Origin: Pseudomonas bubulae
Lineage (GTDB): Bacteria > Pseudomonadota > Gammaproteobacteria > Pseudomonadales > Pseudomonadaceae
Length of the DNA: 64,000 nt
Reading direction: 5' to 3'
NCBI RefSeq assembly: GCF_900618535.1
Contig: NZ_UYJA01000001.1
Location: forward strand, 124,001 to 188,000
Within the stretch, counting starts at the first letter, position 1; each line of letters starts with the position of its first letter. Made by a program: the position numbers and the translations under genes. Shown in pieces: positions 61,879 to 64,000 of this stretch. Below the pieces are notes generated by a model that saw only the letters and a program-made list of their open reading frames with translations, had not been told where the DNA came from and did no database searches.

Positions 61879-63092
61879 GGCAACGCCGCCTCGACCAGCT
61901 CGATCCAGTGCCGCACCGGGGTTCTGCCTGCACTGTCGAGGTGTGCCTGGCAGCCGATATTGGCCGTGACAATAACCTCGGGGTGCGCGCTTTCCAGTGC
62001 GTTGAGTTTGTTGTCGCGCAGTTGCCGGGACAGTTCGGGCTGGGTCAGCGAATAAGTGCCTGCCGAGCCGCAGCACAAGTGGCTGTCGGGCACCGCGGTC
62101 AGGTTGAACCCCAACCGGGTGAGAATGCCTTCAACCGCGCCGCCGAGTTTTTGCCCGTGCTGCAAGGTGCAGGGGCAGTGGAACGCCAGCCGTTGATTGC
62201 TGTGCACACCGAGGGTGTGCAGTGGCTCGTCGCGCAGCACTTCAACCAGATCCCTGGCCAGCGCACTGACCTTGGCAGCTTTTTCGGCATAGGCCGGGTC
62301 GTTGCCGAGCAGGTGGCCGTAATCCTTGATAAAGGCACCGCAGCCGCTGGCGGTTTGCACGATTGCTTCGGCCCCTTGTTCAATCCCCGGCCACCAGGCA
62401 TCGATATTGCGCCGGGCGCGATCAAGTCCTGCGGCCTGGGCGTCCAGGTGGTAGTCCACTGCACCGCAGCAAGCGGCTTCTCGGGCAGGAATCACGCTGA
62501 TGCCCAATCGGTCCAGCACTCGGGTCGCTGCTGCGTTGGTGTTGGGTGACAAGCTCGGTTGCACGCAGCCTTCGAGCAGCAGTACTTGCCGGGCATGGCG
62601 GGGGGTAGGTCGCAGCCCGGGCGTAGGGACCTGGCCTGGCAGTTTGTCTTGCAGGCGTGCGGGCAGCCAGGGGCGCAAGATCTGACCACTGCGCAGTAGC
62701 CACCTGAACCGGCCCGCATTGGGTATGACGCTGCGCAGCCCTTGACGCAGCAAGCGTTGCCCGAGCGATCTGGGTACCTGGGCCTCAACCATTGCCCGGC
62801 CAATGTCCAGCAAGTTGTGGTAGTCGACGCCTGAGGGGCAGGTGGTTTCGCAATTGCGGCAAGACAGGCAACGGTCCAGATGCTGTCGGGTTTTCTGCGT
62901 CACCTGATTGCCTTCCAGTACCTGTTTGATCAGGTAAATACGCCCCCTCGGGCCGTCCAGTTCATCACCGAGCAACTGATAGGTCGGACAGGTGGCGTTA
63001 CAGAAACCACAGTGCACGCAACTGCGCAGGATGCGTTCAGCTTCCCCGGCGCGGGGCAATTGGCGGGCCTGTTCGCTCAACGTGGTCTGCAT
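61875..63092 (-). CDS. glcF: Glycolate oxidase iron-sulfur subunit GlcF
   Basis: 405 residues. Two 4Fe-4S motifs, CVHCGFCNATCPTY (near residue 26) and CLSCRNCETTCPSG (near residue 76), then two CCG domains (AACCGAVDYHL, LCCGSAGTYSL). This is the standard GlcF layout. It accepts electrons from GlcDE at the inner membrane during glycolate-to-glyoxylate oxidation. It starts three bases after glcE. Confidence 0.92.
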   Translation of the reverse strand: MQTTLSEQARQLPRAGEAERILRSCVHCGFCNATCPTYQLLGDELDGPRGRIYLIKQVLEGNQVTQKTRQHLDRCLSCRNCETTCPSGVDYHNLLDIGRAMVEAQVPRSLGQRLLRQGLRSVIPNAGRFRWLLRSGQILRPWLPARLQDKLPGQVPTPGLRPTPRHARQVLLLEGCVQPSLSPNTNAAATRVLDRLGISVIPAREAACCGAVDYHLDAQAAGLDRARRNIDAWWPGIEQGAEAIVQTASGCGAFIKDYGHLLGNDPAYAEKAAKVSALARDLVEVLRDEPLHTLGVHSNQRLAFHCPCTLQHGQKLGGAVEGILTRLGFNLTAVPDSHLCCGSAGTYSLTQPELSRQLRDNKLNALESAHPEVIVTANIGCQAHLDSAGRTPVRHWIELVEAALP

Positions 63093-63095
63093 GGT

Positions 63096-64000
63096 TCAAA
63101 GCTCCGCGTACAGGCGCCCGGGGTTGAAAATACCCTGCGGGTCGAGTTGTTGTTTGAGGCTACGCTGGTAGCGCATCAGAGCGTCCGGCAACGGCTGGAA
63201 CGGGCTGTCGACAAGACCGTGGCTGTAGCAGGTGGCATGGCCGCCGACCTCGGTTACGACCGTGCGGATAAAGCTCGCCTCAGCATCCGACTTGAGCCAG
63301 CGCTGGGCACCGCCCCAATCGATCAACTGCTCACCGGGTAGCTCAAGTTCCGGGGTGTTGTTGGGCAAGGACAGGCGCCAGAGGGGCTGGCCCTCATCGA
63401 AGAAGCGCAATTGGTGTTCGTTGAGCCGTGTCCAGAACGAAGCGTCCAGGCGCTCGCCGCCCAGGCGTTCGTGAGCCGCCATCACCGAGCCTTCGCCACC
63501 CTCCAGGCGCAGGTGCAGGCGCTGGCCATCGTGGCAGGCAGCGCTGATCGGCAGCGGTTGCCGGCCCCATTCGGCGAGGCGCAGCAGGGCTCGCGCCGTG
63601 TCCAGTTCCAGGCTGATACTCAGGGATTGCCGCGGCTTGGGCAGCACCTTGAGTGACACTTCGGTGATGACTCCCAGTGCGCCGTAGCTGCCGGCCATCA
63701 AACGGGACAGGTCATAGCCAGCGACGTTTTTCATGACTTCGCCGCCAAAACGCAAATGCTTGCCGTGCCCGGTGATCACCCGGGTGCCGAGGACAAAGTC
63801 CCTGAGCGAACCTGACCAGGGCCGGCGCGGCCCCGACAGGCCGCTGGCAACCATGCCGCCGACCGTGGCAGCACCGAAAGAGGGCGGCTCGCAGGCCAGC
63901 ATTTGCCCGGCTTTATCCAGCACCTGCGCCAGCTCCATCAGAGGCGTACCGCAGCGTGCGGTGATCACCAGCTCGGTGGGGTCATAGCTGACAATGCCCC
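63096..64000 (-). CDS. glcE: Glycolate oxidase FAD-binding subunit GlcE (N-terminus beyond window)
   Basis: About 301 residues are visible, continuing off the right edge (the frame is open through SYDPTELVITARCGTPL). FAD-domain motifs: FGAATVGGMVASGLSGPRRPW, VAGYDLSRLMAGSYGALGVITEVSLKVLP; the C-terminus ends DPQGIFNPGRLYAEL. Shorter than GlcD, as usual for GlcE. glcD is expected just outside the window. Confidence 0.9.
   Translation of the reverse strand, partial: GIVSYDPTELVITARCGTPLMELAQVLDKAGQMLACEPPSFGAATVGGMVASGLSGPRRPWSGSLRDFVLGTRVITGHGKHLRFGGEVMKNVAGYDLSRLMAGSYGALGVITEVSLKVLPKPRQSLSISLELDTARALLRLAEWGRQPLPISAACHDGQRLHLRLEGGEGSVMAAHERLGGERLDASFWTRLNEHQLRFFDEGQPLWRLSLPNNTPELELPGEQLIDWGGAQRWLKSDAEASFIRTVVTEVGGHATCYSHGLVDSPFQPLPDALMRYQRSLKQQLDPQGIFNPGRLYAEL

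Overview
The window reads as a Pseudomonas chromosome, most likely of the P. fluorescens lineage. The support is the G+C-rich flanks, the umuDC (rulAB) pair under a LexA box, many LysR-controlled catabolic loci and a glcE-glcF pair. The species cannot be fixed from the sequence alone. The main event is a 36.9 kb genomic island, visibly less G+C-rich than its flanks, inserted inside the chromosomal umuC gene. The 5' part of umuC lies at 13330-13680 and the 3' part at 50485-51483. The break falls in the codons of the catalytic Ser-Ile-Asp-Glu motif, and both junctions share ATCGA.

Left chromosomal arm (1-13344): a partial LysR regulator divergent from an SDR oxidoreductase; a Gly-rich lipoprotein with an in-frame repeat tract; a P-loop kinase; a LysR regulator divergent from a GST and a luciferase-like oxidoreductase; a FAD-dependent hydroxyacid dehydrogenase, LysR and MFS transporter group; a run of small enzymes (methyltransferase, GFA, DUF2867, two GNATs); then umuD.

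Island (13645-50522). Left end: three overlapping large tyrosine-recombinase-type genes plus a small HTH/coiled-coil gene, a layout like the integron-like elements known to enter rulB/umuC in pseudomonads and possibly like Gamma-Mobile-Trio islands. The island then carries its own complete LexA-boxed umuDC, an IS66 element, several decayed IS3 pieces and a mixed cargo. Right half: genes typical of defence islands, namely an SMC-like ATPase with a zinc-hook motif, an Mrr-like nuclease, an A+T-rich helicase/putative nuclease opposite a HEPN-motif protein, and a three-gene ABC-3C operon whose first protein has a Cap4-like nuclease N-terminus. Right end: a decayed exonuclease gene, a fourth tyrosine recombinase and short ATGGAC repeats that also occur at the left end.

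Right chromosomal arm (50523-64000): a MacA-MacB-outer membrane tripartite exporter; an operon of three consecutive RraA-like genes and an aminotransferase, divergent from a LysR regulator; an alpha/beta hydrolase; and glcF-glcE, the latter running off the window.

The cargo makes sense as a package: a mobile element that breaks a host SOS polymerase gene, brings a replacement umuDC, and carries several candidate anti-phage systems. All functions are inferred from motifs and family resemblance by eye; no database search was run.
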